This document shows positions 17,364 to 26,580 of a stretch of DNA of 64,000 bases, piece after piece. A program made the position numbers and the translations under genes. Source of the stretch: JBEVJK01 sp040510195. Lineage in GTDB: Bacteria > Pseudomonadota > Alphaproteobacteria > Rhizobiales > Rhizobiaceae. The stretch is taken from positions 1-64,000 of the forward strand of contig JBEVJK010000115.1 of assembly GCA_040510195.1 (NCBI GenBank). Direction: 5' to 3'. Numbering within the stretch: the first letter of the stretch is position 1; each line of letters begins with the position of its first letter. The notes under the pieces are model-generated. The model was not told the origin of the DNA and did no database searches. It saw only the letters and a list, made by a program, of their open reading frames with translations.

Positions 17364-18011
17364 ATGTCGGATCTGCCACCACCGAACCGCTGCCGCCTGG
17401 TGCTGATCGCACCGCCGTCGCTCGACGCTGCCCGCCTCGCCGACGCCTTGGCCGGCGGCGACGTCGCCTCGCTCATCCTGCCGGCCCATGGCCTCGGCGA
17501 AGCCGCCTTCCAGGACGCGGCCGAGGCGCTGGTTCCAGTCGCCCAGCAGGCGGGCGCCGCGGCGGTGGTCGCCGGCGACTCGCGCATCGCCGGTCGCGTC
17601 GGCGCCGACGGCGTCCATCTCGAGGCTGCGAAGGCGGAGATCGCCGATGCCATCGCCCGGTTGCAACCGAAGATGCTGGTGGGCGCCGGCGGCATCAAGA
17701 CGCGTGACGATGCCCTCGAGCTCGGCGAGTTGCGGCCCGACTACGTCTTCTTCGGGCGCTTCGGCTATGACAACAAGCCCGAGCCGCACGCGCGCAATCT
17801 CGGACTCGCGGCGTGGTGGGCCTCGATGGTCGAGATCCCTTGCGTGCTGCTCGGCGGCGCCTCGCTGGCCTCCGTCGAGGAGGCGGCCGCGACCGGCGCC
17901 GAGTTCGTCGCCTTGTCCGCCGCCATTTTCGGTGAAGGCCTCGATCCGCGCCGGCAGGTCGCGGAGGCCAACGCCCTGCTCGACCAAAAAGCGCCGCGTT
18001 TCGGAGCTTAG
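17364..18011 (+). CDS. Thiamine phosphate synthase/TenI family TIM-barrel protein
   Basis: 215-residue TMP-TENI fold protein. ThiE joins the pyrimidine and thiazole phosphates of thiamine; TenI is an aromatase. Visible signatures are GADGVHLE, VGAGGIKTRDDAL and YVFFGRF followed by a LGGASLASVEEAAATGAEFVALSAAIF barrel end. The HxGQ signature of true ThiE is replaced, so activity is uncertain. The start was set at the ATG after GACGAGGAAA; the frame is open further upstream, but without initiation signals. It is followed after 9 bases by the Sel1-repeat gene. Confidence 0.75.
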   Translation: MSDLPPPNRCRLVLIAPPSLDAARLADALAGGDVASLILPAHGLGEAAFQDAAEALVPVAQQAGAAAVVAGDSRIAGRVGADGVHLEAAKAEIADAIARLQPKMLVGAGGIKTRDDALELGELRPDYVFFGRFGYDNKPEPHARNLGLAAWWASMVEIPCVLLGGASLASVEEAAATGAEFVALSAAIFGEGLDPRRQVAEANALLDQKAPRFGA

Positions 18012-18020
18012 AGCTGTCGC

Positions 18021-18980
18021 GTGCGCACCACCCGCTTCGGCCCCCTTCTGCTGCTCGCGACCGTCATCGCCCTGCCGCCCGGCGCCGGAGCGGCAGACGG
18101 CGACCGGCCGGGTGCGACCGCCGAGTCCGTCAACCCCAACCGGTTCGGCGGCAAGCACGAGGACCCCGCTTACGGCGCCTATCAGCGCGGCTACTACAAG
18201 ACCGCCTTCGATCTGGCCTTGCCGCTGGCCGAAAAGGGCGACAAGGCCGCGCAGGTGCTGGTCGCGGAGATCCTGGCGCGCGGCCTGGGCAGGAAGCGCG
18301 ACGAGGCCGCGGCTGCCAAATGGTACCAGGCAGCGGCCGAGCAGGACCTGCCCGAGGCCCAGTTCCAGTACGCCCTGCTCCTGATCGACGGGCGCTTCGT
18401 CAAGCGGGACAAGCAGGCGGCCTTCGCCCTGATGGAGGCCGCGGCCGATGCCGGCAACCGCTTCGCCCAGTTCAACTATGCCCAGATGCTCGTCGAGCGT
18501 GACCCGGGTCAGAAAGGCATCTCGGCGGCCTTTCCTTACTTCGAGAAGGCGGCCAAGGCCGATCTGCCGGACGCGCAATATGCGATGGCGCAGCTGCTGA
18601 CGAGCGGGGCCGGCGGCCGCCCTGTCGACGAGCCGGGCGCCAGGCAGTGGCTGCAGCGCGCCGCGCAAAACAACTTCGACACGGCGCAGCTCGATCTCGG
18701 CACCTGGATGATCAACGGCCGCGGTGGGCCGCGCGACGAGAAGGGCGGCTTCGCCTGGCTGAAGCGCGCCGCCGAGGGTGGCAACGTTGCCGCGCAGAAC
18801 CGTCTCGCCAAGCTCTACATGCAGGGCATCGGCACCGAGCCCGACGCCATCTTCGCCGCCGCCTGGTACATCCTTGCTCATCGCGCCGGCCTCGCCGACC
18901 CGATGATGGACGACTTCATGAACGGGCTCACCGACGACGAGGTGAAGCTTGCCACCGGCCGCGCCAACAAGCTTCGCTGA
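18021..18980 (+). CDS. Exported Sel1-repeat (TPR-like) protein
   Basis: 319-residue protein starting at GTG, with a signal peptide (hydrophobic 8-22, cleavage near AGAA-D). About six Sel1-like repeats of roughly 36 residues follow, marked by repeated A-x-W-x-x-x-A-A-x-x-G/N patterns such as AAKWYQAAAEQ, AFALMEAAADAGN, ARQWLQRAAQN and GFAWLKRAAEGGN. Such solenoids bind partner proteins, often in the envelope. It lies 9 bases after the ThiE-like gene and upstream of efp, and may be cotranscribed with both. No specific role can be given. Confidence 0.85.
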   Translation: MRTTRFGPLLLLATVIALPPGAGAADGDRPGATAESVNPNRFGGKHEDPAYGAYQRGYYKTAFDLALPLAEKGDKAAQVLVAEILARGLGRKRDEAAAAKWYQAAAEQDLPEAQFQYALLLIDGRFVKRDKQAAFALMEAAADAGNRFAQFNYAQMLVERDPGQKGISAAFPYFEKAAKADLPDAQYAMAQLLTSGAGGRPVDEPGARQWLQRAAQNNFDTAQLDLGTWMINGRGGPRDEKGGFAWLKRAAEGGNVAAQNRLAKLYMQGIGTEPDAIFAAAWYILAHRAGLADPMMDDFMNGLTDDEVKLATGRANKLR

Positions 18981-19085
18981 GCCGCCGCCCACCGCCTGCC
19001 TCTCTTGCCTCACAAGGCATTTTGTGATCATGGAGGCGCCGACGCCGGTCAGGCCGTCCCCGAGATTCCGTCCGAAAGAAGCACC

Positions 19086-19652
19086 ATGGCCAAGATCAAC
19101 GGCAACGAAATCCGTCCCGGCAACGTCATCGAGCATGACGGCAGCCTCTGGGTGGCGGTCAAGACCAACGCGGTGAAGCCCGGCAAGGGCGGCGCCTACA
19201 ACCAGGTCGAGCTCAAGAACCTCCTCAACGGCTCCAAGCTCAACGAGCGCTTCCGCTCGGCCGAGACGGTGGAGCGCGTCCGTTTGGAGCAGAAGGACTA
19301 CTCGTTTCTCTACGAACAGGGCGACTCGCTGGTCTTCATGGACACCGAAAGCTACGAGCAACTCGAGCTCGTCAAGGACTTCGTTGGCGAGCGTGCGGCG
19401 TTCCTGCAGGACGGCATGATGGTCACCGTCGAGCTCTACGAGGAGCGCCCGATCGGCATCTCGCTCCCCGACCAGGTCACCTTGACCATCACCGAGGCCG
19501 ATCCGGTGGTGAAGGGCCAGACGGCGGCCTCGTCCTACAAGCCGGCGGTGCTGGAAAACGGCATCCGCGTGCTGGTGCCGCCCTTCATCTCTGCCGGCGA
19601 GCGGATCATCGTCGACACGAACGAGATCACCTACATCCGCCGCGCCGATTAG
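19086..19652 (+). CDS. efp: Translation elongation factor P
   Basis: EF-P enters stalled ribosomes and relieves pausing at polyproline stretches. The 188 residues comprise KOW-like domain I (1-65) and two OB domains. The loop KPGKGGAY places Lys34 at the position modified by lysylation in E. coli. The C-terminal signature (Y-K-P-A-V-L-E-N-G, then VPPFISAGERIIVDT) is typical. The first ATG has a weak purine-rich leader (GAAAGAAG). The suhB gene starts 5 bases after the stop, an arrangement common in alphaproteobacteria. Confidence 0.97.
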   Translation: MAKINGNEIRPGNVIEHDGSLWVAVKTNAVKPGKGGAYNQVELKNLLNGSKLNERFRSAETVERVRLEQKDYSFLYEQGDSLVFMDTESYEQLELVKDFVGERAAFLQDGMMVTVELYEERPIGISLPDQVTLTITEADPVVKGQTAASSYKPAVLENGIRVLVPPFISAGERIIVDTNEITYIRRAD

Positions 19653-19657
19653 AGCCG

Positions 19658-20458
19658 ATGGCGCGCTCAGCCATCATCAACGTCATGGTTCAGGCGGCCA
19701 ACAAGGCCGGCCGGGCCCTGTCGCGCGACTTCGGCGAGGTGCAGAACCTTCAAGTGTCCCTGAAGGGGCCGGGCGACTATGTCAGCCAGGCCGATCGCAA
19801 GGCGGAGGAGATCATCCACGCCGAGCTGTCGCGGGCCCGCCCCGGCTACGCCTTCCTCATGGAGGAGCGCGGCGAGGTGCCCGGCGAGGATGCCCAGCAC
19901 CGCTGGATCGTCGACCCGCTGGACGGCACCACAAACTTCCTCCACGGCATCCCGGTGTTCTCGATCTCCATCGCGCTCGAGCGGCAGGGTCAGCTCGTCG
20001 CCGGCGTGATCTACAACCCCGCAATGGACGAGCTCTACACGGCCGAGCGTGGCGGCGGCGCCTTTCTCAACGACCGCCGACTGCGGGTCGCCGCCCGCGG
20101 CAAGCTCGCCGACGCGGTCGTCGGCACCGGCGTGCCGCATCTCGGCCGCGGCCACCACGGCAACTATCTGATCGAGCTGCGCAATGTGATGGGCGAGGTG
20201 TCCGGCATCCGCCGCCTTGGCTCGGTGGCGCTCGACCTCGCTTATGTGGCGGCGGGTCGCATGGACGGCTTCTGGGAGAGCTGGCTCAGCCCCTGGGACC
20301 TCGCAGCCGGCATCCTGATGATCCGCGAGGCCGGCGGCTTCGTCACCGACCTCTCCGGCGGCCAGGACATGCTCGAGCAGGGCTCGATCGTGGCCGGCAA
20401 CGAGACGATCCACCGCGCGCTGCTGAAGACCCTCCGCAAGCCGCTTCCCCCGACATAG
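19658..20458 (+). CDS. suhB: Inositol monophosphatase family protein SuhB
   Basis: Mg-dependent phosphatase of 266 residues. Metal-binding motifs are visible: MEERGE (about 67-72), WIVDPLDGTTNFLHG (83-97) and SPWDLAAG (about 209-216). In E. coli SuhB also acts with Nus factors in rRNA antitermination; here the catalytic residues are intact, so phosphatase activity is expected. The ATG is 5 bases after the efp stop, indicating one transcript. Confidence 0.95.
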   Translation: MARSAIINVMVQAANKAGRALSRDFGEVQNLQVSLKGPGDYVSQADRKAEEIIHAELSRARPGYAFLMEERGEVPGEDAQHRWIVDPLDGTTNFLHGIPVFSISIALERQGQLVAGVIYNPAMDELYTAERGGGAFLNDRRLRVAARGKLADAVVGTGVPHLGRGHHGNYLIELRNVMGEVSGIRRLGSVALDLAYVAAGRMDGFWESWLSPWDLAAGILMIREAGGFVTDLSGGQDMLEQGSIVAGNETIHRALLKTLRKPLPPT

Positions 20459-20536
20459 TGCCCCTCGAAATAGCGCCGCCTCGCCCCATATGGTGGTTTC
20501 GAACCGTCAAATCCGGCGGCGCAAAGAGGGGAGTCG

Positions 20537-21232
20537 ATGACCGAGAGTGACGTCAACGCCGGCGATTTCGCGGTCCCGTTTGCGGGACGCTTCGCCTATA
20601 GCCGCGCGGAGCGCATCGCCGATGCCGTCGTTCACGCGGTCGGGATCGTGCTCGCGGTTGCGGCCGGCTCGACGCTGCTCGCGCTGGCGCCCTTCCATGC
20701 CGGGCCGGGCGAGTACGCCGCTGCCGTGTTCTATGTGGTCGCCTTGCTCACCGTGCTGTCGGTTTCGTGCGTCTACAACCTGTGGCCGCTGTCGCCCGCG
20801 AAATGGATCCTGCGGCGCTTCGACCACGCGGCGATCTACCTGCTGATCGCCGGCACCTACACGCCTTTCCTGACCCAGCTCGACGATCCGCGGCTCGCCT
20901 GGGGGATGATCGGGTTGGTCTGGGGCGCCGCGACCGCCGGCATGGCGATCAAGCTGCTGCTGCCCGGTCGGCTGGACCGGTTGTCGGTGGTCTTCTACCT
21001 GGCGATCGGCTGGAGCGGCGTCGCCGTGGCCGGTTCGCTCCTTGAGGTGTTGCCGGCTTCGACCCTGTGGCTCGCCGTCGCCGGTGGCCTCGTCTACTCG
21101 GCGGGCGTCGTCTTCTTCATGTGGCAGAACCTGCGCTTTCAGTCCGCTTTGTGGCATGGCTTCGTCGTCACCGGCGCGAGCCTGCACCTGGCGGCCGTCT
21201 CCGACCTCCTGGTCATCGCCCGCCTCGCCTGA
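20537..21232 (+). CDS. Hemolysin III / TrhA family seven-helix membrane protein
   Basis: 231 residues with seven predicted membrane segments and the family pattern of PAQR/hemolysin III proteins: AERIADAVVHAVGI near the N-terminus, RRFDHAAIYLLIAGTYTPF in the middle, and LWHGFVVTGASLHL near the C-terminus. The conserved His and Asp residues form the putative metal site. Bacterial members have been linked to membrane energetics homeostasis; haemolytic activity is not generally shown. GGGGAG lies just before the ATG. It follows suhB by 78 bases. Confidence 0.87.
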   Translation: MTESDVNAGDFAVPFAGRFAYSRAERIADAVVHAVGIVLAVAAGSTLLALAPFHAGPGEYAAAVFYVVALLTVLSVSCVYNLWPLSPAKWILRRFDHAAIYLLIAGTYTPFLTQLDDPRLAWGMIGLVWGAATAGMAIKLLLPGRLDRLSVVFYLAIGWSGVAVAGSLLEVLPASTLWLAVAGGLVYSAGVVFFMWQNLRFQSALWHGFVVTGASLHLAAVSDLLVIARLA

Positions 21233-21246
21233 CCGCAGATCCGACG

Positions 21247-21588
21247 TCAGGCAGCCTCGATTTCTGCTTGCAGCGCCCGAATGTGCGGCTCGGCGGCCGA
21301 GCCGGCGGCGCGCTCGATCGCCCGGAAGCGACTGACGACGGCCAGCCCGACGGCGGTCAGCTCGGCGCCGCCGCCCTTGCGCCCGCCCACCTTCGCCGCC
21401 ACCACCGGCTTGCCGAACAGCCGGTTCATCTCTTCCACCAGCTCCCATGCCCGCTTGTACGACATGCTCATCCGCCGTGCCCCGGCCGAAATGGAGCCGA
21501 AGGCGGCGATCTGCTCCAAAAGCTCGATCTTGCCCGGGCCGATCCGCCCCTCCGGGTCCAGATTGATTCGCAGGCTGAGGGAAGGCAT
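21247..21588 (-). CDS. ModE-type LysR-like HTH regulator lacking the molybdate domain
   Basis: 113-residue protein equal to the N-terminal DNA-binding half of ModE: winged helix with IELLEQIAAFGSISAGARRMSMSYKRAWELVEEMN, then the GGRKGGGAELTAVG wing. The two TOBE molybdate-binding domains of E. coli ModE are absent, as in many rhizobial short ModE-like proteins. No modABC or molybdoenzyme gene is nearby, so its target cannot be read from context. It converges with the hemolysin III family gene, leaving 14 bases between. Confidence 0.85.
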   Translation of the reverse strand: MPSLSLRINLDPEGRIGPGKIELLEQIAAFGSISAGARRMSMSYKRAWELVEEMNRLFGKPVVAAKVGGRKGGGAELTAVGLAVVSRFRAIERAAGSAAEPHIRALQAEIEAA

Positions 21589-21739
21589 CGTCGACCCCGC
21601 TCGCCGCCGGCCCGTCCGGCGCCATCGACTGTCGACCCTAGCGCCTGGCGGGCTCGACCGCCATGCGTGGTCGCGGTCGAGCGGCCGGGATTTTGGTCAA
21701 AGTCGTCTTCGAGGTTGCCCGGCAGGCTGGCGTCCGCGC

Positions 21740-22711
21740 TCAGCCCTGTTCGAGCAGGGCCCGGGCCGTCGCCTGGTCGGTGATCAGATGAGTGACCATC
21801 CTGCCTCTCAGAGCCGCTGCGATCTGCGCAGCCTTCTGAGCGCCCGTCGCCGTCGCGACCCGGCGGCCGATGCGCAGGAAGTCGGCCAGCGCAATGCCTG
21901 AGATGAAGAAGGCGCCGCCCTCGTCCACCACCTGGCCCTCGGCATCGATGCTGAAGCCGCCGACGTCGCCGATGGCGCCGCGCTGCTGGAGCCGGCGGAT
22001 CTCGGCCTCGGACACGTGTCCGCCGCGATAGAGAGCCGAATGGATGGTGTCGACGCTGCCGATGCCGACCAGCGCCAAGTCGGCCTTGCGCGCCAGGTCG
22101 AGGCAGTTCCGGTTGGTCGGATTCTTCCGCAGGCTGTCGCGAACCTCGGCCGTTTCGACGATGAAGGGCGCGAACAGATGCGCCCCTTCGCAACCGTAGG
22201 CCTGGGCGAGCTTTCTGACGATGGCGTGCGCGTCGAGCGTGGGATCGTCGGCGCCGACCGAACCGCAGAGCTGGACGACCTTGATCGGCAGTGGCGACAG
22301 CAGCGACAGCCCGTCGACGGTCGCCGCGACGGCCCGGCCGAGCGTAATCCCGAACACCGATTGCGGCGCCAGCAGCCCGTGCACCACCTCGGCCGCAAAG
22401 CGGCCGAAGGCCTGGTAAGGCTTCTCGGTCTTGCGCTCCGGCAGGACCACCACGTCAACGCGCCCGACGCCGAACGCCTCGACGATGCGTTGCGCGATGG
22501 TCGTATCCCTCTGAAAGGCTCTGTTGATCTTGAACTCGATCACACCCTTCTGACGCGCCTCAGCCAGAAGCCGCGACACGGTCGGCCGGGCCAGCTGAAA
22601 CCTGTCGGCGACCTCCATCTGCGTCAGTTCGTCGAGGTAGAAGGCCTCCGCGAGGTCGGCGAGGAACTGGATACGCTCCGCCTGCGCCTGACTGAAATCG
22701 CCGTTTGGCAT
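21740..22711 (-). CDS. SorC/DeoR family sugar-binding transcriptional regulator
   Basis: An N-terminal HTH (LTQMEVADRFQLARPTVSRLLAEARQKGV, about 27-55) is followed by a sugar-phosphate sensor domain with the NagB/SorC fold (VFGITLGRAVAATV, then LVGIGSVDTIHSALYRGG, then GDVGGFSIDAEGQ). Family members respond to phosphorylated sugars or polyols. I took the ATG that gives 323 residues; ATGs at 22729 and 22738 are also in frame and the SD evidence is weak. No transport or sugar-kinase genes are adjacent. A direct repeat that could be its operator lies at and just upstream of the start. Confidence 0.85.
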   Translation of the reverse strand: MPNGDFSQAQAERIQFLADLAEAFYLDELTQMEVADRFQLARPTVSRLLAEARQKGVIEFKINRAFQRDTTIAQRIVEAFGVGRVDVVVLPERKTEKPYQAFGRFAAEVVHGLLAPQSVFGITLGRAVAATVDGLSLLSPLPIKVVQLCGSVGADDPTLDAHAIVRKLAQAYGCEGAHLFAPFIVETAEVRDSLRKNPTNRNCLDLARKADLALVGIGSVDTIHSALYRGGHVSEAEIRRLQQRGAIGDVGGFSIDAEGQVVDEGGAFFISGIALADFLRIGRRVATATGAQKAAQIAAALRGRMVTHLITDQATARALLEQG

Positions 22712-22742
22712 GACATTTGTATTTCTCATCAATAACATTTGT
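22712..22742. repeat. Direct repeat ACATTTGT, possible operator
   Basis: Two copies of ACATTTGT lie 23 bases apart (22712-22719 and 22735-22742), astride the alternative starts of the SorC-type gene. A third copy in inverted orientation (GACAAATGT) lies near 24341, before the AraC-type gene at 24402. Such repeats could bind one of the local regulators. Confidence 0.35.
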
Positions 22743-22817
22743 CAGACCGGCATGTTTGAGTCAACTTTACTTCATTTCGCTTATGACCTCTCTTCAGAGG
22801 TTGGCATCTGCACCCGT

Positions 22818-24212
22818 TCAACTGGGCCTTCGTCCCTGCTGGGCGGTCTGGCGGTAGGCCATCGGCGTCGTTCCGGTCCAGCGTTTGAAGGCGCGGTAGA
22901 AGGAGTTCGGATCGGCAAAGCCGAGCAGGAAGGCCACCTCGATCATGCTGATCTTGCCAGCGCTCAGATAGCGGTCCGCGGCCTCGCGACGGATGTCGTC
23001 GACCAGGTCGTTGAAGCGGACGCCTTCATCGGCGAGCCTGCGTTGCAGGGTGCGGATGCTCATCGCCAGTTCGCCCGCCACCGCGGAGACCGATGGATCC
23101 TGGGCGCGCATGATTCGTTGCACGACGACCCGCACCTTGTCGAGAAAGCCGGTGCCGACCATGCGCGTGAAGGTGGCGTCGGCCTGCTGCTCCAGCACGG
23201 CCGAGAGCGGCGGATTGGCGCTGACTAGCCGCCGCGACATGTCGGCCCGTCGGAAGGTGATGCTGTCCTCGTCGCAGAACTTGACCGGGCAGCGCAGGAT
23301 CTCCTCGTAGAGCGCCGAACAGGCCGGCCGCGGCCGGCTGACGCGCGCCGAGAGCGGCTCGATCGGGTGTCTGGTAAAGCGCTGGGCGAACGCTACCAGG
23401 CCCGCGAGGCCCATCTCCAGCTTGGCATGCGTGTAGGGACGCCCCGCCATCACCGGGTAGAGGTGGATCGTCACCGTCTCCTCGTGCTCGGTCATGTGGC
23501 AGACGTCCCACCAGTTCAGTCGGCTGAAGCGGCAGAGCTGGTGGAACGCCTCGCCCAGCGTTGCGCTGGTCATCGCCAGGAAGCCGACGATGCCGAACCG
23601 CTCGGGGTCCATACGCTGGCCGGTCAGCAGGCCGAAGGCAGGGTCGTCGATGCCCTCGAATGTCTTGGCGGTGAAGGCGTCGGCCGTCGCGGCGGAGACC
23701 CCCGCCTCAAGCTCCGCCAGCGTCACCCCGACATCCCGGGCCGCGCCGGCGACGTCGATGCCGCCCGCCTGCAGCGCATCGAGGAAATTGCCGGAGAACG
23801 GCACGACGAGCGCAGACAGCGCCTTGCCGTTTGTCGCCGTCCTCGTGCACGGGGTGGCACAGGCCGGCTTTGCGTGGGCATGCCGAACCGGATCCAGGTC
23901 GATAGGGGTGCCCGGTGGCGTCAGGACCATTGCGGATGCGGCAGGGCCTATGTCGGGCTCGATGGACGGGGCATGCGCGACGAGCCCCCTGCTGCCATGG
24001 CTTCGCCCCATGCGATTCAAGCTCTCTTCCTCTCGTTGGGCGGCCGGAAGACCGGCCGCGCGCGGTGCCGCCGGGCGCGACGTCACCATTTCCATGGCGG
24101 GCTCGACCTCGTCCACCGAAGCGCCTGCCGTCATCCAATCGGGTTCTGCACCATGCATCGTTGCCTCCAGGGTCTCGGCCTTGGCGGTGCTGGCAAAGCT
24201 GGCGTCCATCAT
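22818..24212 (-). CDS. AraC family regulator with arabinose_bd-type N-domain and long extension
   Basis: The C-terminal 100 residues form a double HTH (SIRTLQRRLADEGVRFNDLVDDIRR, then ISMIEVAFLLGFADPNSFYRAFKRWTG). The middle domain (about 130-330) resembles the effector domain of OruR/ArgR-type AraC proteins (FGIVGFLAMTSATLGEAFHQL). The full frame gives 464 residues, about 120 more than is usual, and the extra N-terminal part is Ala/Pro-rich and of low complexity. Translation may therefore begin later, for example at the ATG near 23933. The gene lies 79 bases from the SorC-type gene and is divergent from the next AraC gene. Confidence 0.8.
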   Translation of the reverse strand: MMDASFASTAKAETLEATMHGAEPDWMTAGASVDEVEPAMEMVTSRPAAPRAAGLPAAQREEESLNRMGRSHGSRGLVAHAPSIEPDIGPAASAMVLTPPGTPIDLDPVRHAHAKPACATPCTRTATNGKALSALVVPFSGNFLDALQAGGIDVAGAARDVGVTLAELEAGVSAATADAFTAKTFEGIDDPAFGLLTGQRMDPERFGIVGFLAMTSATLGEAFHQLCRFSRLNWWDVCHMTEHEETVTIHLYPVMAGRPYTHAKLEMGLAGLVAFAQRFTRHPIEPLSARVSRPRPACSALYEEILRCPVKFCDEDSITFRRADMSRRLVSANPPLSAVLEQQADATFTRMVGTGFLDKVRVVVQRIMRAQDPSVSAVAGELAMSIRTLQRRLADEGVRFNDLVDDIRREAADRYLSAGKISMIEVAFLLGFADPNSFYRAFKRWTGTTPMAYRQTAQQGRRPS

Positions 24213-24401
24213 GCTCGCCTCCTCTTGTGCGCTGCGCCTGTCGATCCGACGGATCGCTCACAGGTTGTTTTTTCCCGTGGAACCCTCCAGGCGCGCAGCC
24301 GATGGTTGCTGCGATGATCCTTTTGTAAGATAATCGGGCGACAAATGTAACATCCGAGAGGCTCGAATCCGGGCCTACGCGGATCAGATTGGGCTCCATC
24401 C

Positions 24402-25379
24402 ATGCGCAACTCGACGCCTGACGCCTTGAGTGGCCTCGCACCGCTTATGCGCGTCCAGCCGGAGCTGCAGCAATTGTGCCGGTTCGGAGCCCAATGGGCC
24501 TCCCGCCACGACGCATTCGAGCCGCGCGGCTGGGCGCCCTTTCACCTCGTCACCCATGGCAGCTGCCAGGTCGACCTGATCGGCGTCGGCCGGAGCATTC
24601 CTTTGAACAGCGGCGACGCCCTGCTCCTGCCGCATGGCAGCCCGCACGTCGTGCGCAGCGTGACCACCGACCCGCTCGATCCCGACCTGCCGCCGATCGG
24701 CACCCGCAGCGACGGCGCGTCCTTACCTGTCAAGTTCACCGCCGACGGCGACGCCGATCCGCAGACCAAGCTGATCTGCGGCAGGCTGTGGTTCGAATCG
24801 GGCGAGCACAATCTGATCGTCGTCGCGTTGCCCGAAGCGATCCACGTGCCCGCCGAGCGAGCAGCCGATTCGGCCCGCCTGCAGCACCTTGTCGACCTGA
24901 TGAAGATGGAGCTCGAGACCTCCCGCCCTGGCGCCACGGCGATCGCCAACGATCTGGCGAGCGCCTTCTTCTCCATGGTCACCCGCAGCTATTTCGAGGA
25001 GCAGCCCCCGCAGGCGGGCCTCCTGGCTTTGCTCAGGAACCCGCAGACCGCCCGCGCCGTCAGCGCCATGCTCGGCAACCCCGGTCACGACTGGACGCTC
25101 GACGACCTTGCCTCGACGGCGGCCTCCTCGCGCGCCAGCCTGGTTCGCGCCTTCCAGCGGGTGGCCAACATCGCACCGATCGCCTTTCTCGCCGACCTTC
25201 GGCTGCAGCTGGCGCGCCACAAGCTTGCCGCGACGCGCGCCAGCATCGCCGACATCGCCGAGCAGAGCGGCTACCTGACCGAGAAGAACTTCGTCCGCGC
25301 CTTCAAGCGGCGCTTCGCGCTGACGCCCAGCGAGTTCCGCGCCATGGCCCAGCCGGCCGAGCCGGCGACCGGCTTCTGA
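24402..25379 (+). CDS. AraC family regulator with cupin sensor domain
   Basis: 325 residues. The N-terminal AraC-type cupin (cupin_6) region contains WAPFHLVTHGSCQVDL, then LNSGDALLLPHGSPHVVR. The C-terminal double HTH (LDDLASTAASSRASLVRAFQRV and SIADIAEQSGYLTEKNFVRAFKRRFALTPSEFR) is complete. Such regulators are often linked to oxidoreductase or stress genes, but none lie next to it. It is transcribed divergently from the other AraC-type gene, with 189 bases between them. Confidence 0.87.
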   Translation: MRNSTPDALSGLAPLMRVQPELQQLCRFGAQWASRHDAFEPRGWAPFHLVTHGSCQVDLIGVGRSIPLNSGDALLLPHGSPHVVRSVTTDPLDPDLPPIGTRSDGASLPVKFTADGDADPQTKLICGRLWFESGEHNLIVVALPEAIHVPAERAADSARLQHLVDLMKMELETSRPGATAIANDLASAFFSMVTRSYFEEQPPQAGLLALLRNPQTARAVSAMLGNPGHDWTLDDLASTAASSRASLVRAFQRVANIAPIAFLADLRLQLARHKLAATRASIADIAEQSGYLTEKNFVRAFKRRFALTPSEFRAMAQPAEPATGF

Positions 25380-25560
25380 CCCTCTGCGCGAGGGCTGCGG
25401 GCCTTCTCAACCTTTGGGCTTAGGCACTCGCTGCTTCGAAGTCGCCGAAAGAGCGCCTCGAATGCGCCCAATAGTCGAGCGTCGAGCTTCCAATTTCGTC
25501 ACTTTTCCGTTTAGACTCGCACACCCAGATTGGGCGGCGCAACACCAGGGCTTTCGGCGG

Positions 25561-26580
25561 ATGGCTTTCTTCAAATCTTACGGGTCGGACGTGTTGAAGA
25601 ACGCGGACTTCGACCCGCATCGTCTCTCCAGCCCGCAGGTCTTTCTCCTGTCCATGCTGGTGTTCCTCGCCATCGTCGGCTTCATCGCGGCGATCCTCTA
25701 CCGCCAGATCTCGAGCGCCTTCGTCACCAATCCGGGCCTCAACGGCCTTATCCTGGGCGTTCTTGCGGTCGGCATCCTGCTCGCCTTCAGCCAGGTCACG
25801 CGGCTTTTTCGGGAGGTCCGCTGGGTCAACTCCTTTCGCGCTGGCTCGGAAGAGAACGACCCGGTGCTGCTCGCCCCGATGAAGGCGCTGCTCAGCCGCT
25901 CCTCCGCCATGGCGCTGTCGACGCTTTCCATGCGCACCATCCTCGACTCGATCGCCACCCGCCTCGACGAGAGCCGCGACATCTCCCGCTACCTCATCGG
26001 ACTGTTGGTCTTCCTCGGCCTGCTCGGCACCTTTTGGGGCCTTTTGCACACGATCGGCTCGATTGGCGACACGATCCGCACGCTGGACCCCGGCACGGGC
26101 GACGCCAACGACGTGCTGGATTCGCTGAAGTCCGGCCTGTCGGCGCCGCTCGAAGGCATGGGCACCGCCTTTTCCTCGTCGCTCTTCGGCCTTTCCGGGT
26201 CGCTCGTCCTCGGCTTCCTCGACTTGCAGGCCGGCCGCGCCCAGACCCGTTTCTATACCGAGCTCGAGAATTGGCTGTCCTCAGTCACCGACCTGTCCTC
26301 CGACATGCCCGTCGTCGATCCGGACAAGGCCGGCACCGCCGACGAGCTGCGCGCTTTGTCGGAGCGGCTGCGCGGCATGCAGGAAAGCGGCGGCTCCAAC
26401 CAGCGGGTCGCCAACGCCATGGCCAACCTCGCCGACGGCATCTCCGGGCTGGTCAAGAACATGCGCAGCGAGCAGCAGATGATGCGGGACTGGGTCGAGG
26501 CGCAGTCCGACGAGCAGAAGGCGATGCGCAACACGCTGGAGAAGATCGCCCACGCCCTGAAGAGTCGGGAGCCCAGCTGA
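25561..26580 (+). CDS. MotA/TolQ/ExbB-like proton channel protein
   Basis: 339 residues with membrane segments near 28-48, 61-81, 146-166 and 200-220. A TolQ/MotA-type core (GLLVFLGLLGTFWGLLHTIGSI, then APLEGMGTAFSSSLFGLSGSLVLGFLD) is followed by a cytoplasmic helical tail of about 110 residues. The frame is open upstream, but the ATG at 25561 directly precedes the conserved part. Its stop shares one base with the start of the OmpA-domain gene (TGATG), so the two are coupled. The pair mimics MotAB/TolQR; its cellular job is unknown. It is distinct from tolQ in this window. Confidence 0.8.
   Translation: MAFFKSYGSDVLKNADFDPHRLSSPQVFLLSMLVFLAIVGFIAAILYRQISSAFVTNPGLNGLILGVLAVGILLAFSQVTRLFREVRWVNSFRAGSEENDPVLLAPMKALLSRSSAMALSTLSMRTILDSIATRLDESRDISRYLIGLLVFLGLLGTFWGLLHTIGSIGDTIRTLDPGTGDANDVLDSLKSGLSAPLEGMGTAFSSSLFGLSGSLVLGFLDLQAGRAQTRFYTELENWLSSVTDLSSDMPVVDPDKAGTADELRALSERLRGMQESGGSNQRVANAMANLADGISGLVKNMRSEQQMMRDWVEAQSDEQKAMRNTLEKIAHALKSREPS

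Noticed and set aside
17067..19361. 764-codon frame on the minus strand opposite the ThiE-like, Sel1 and efp genes
   Set aside because: All three plus-strand genes have recognisable products, and the antisense translation is low-complexity with no start signal.
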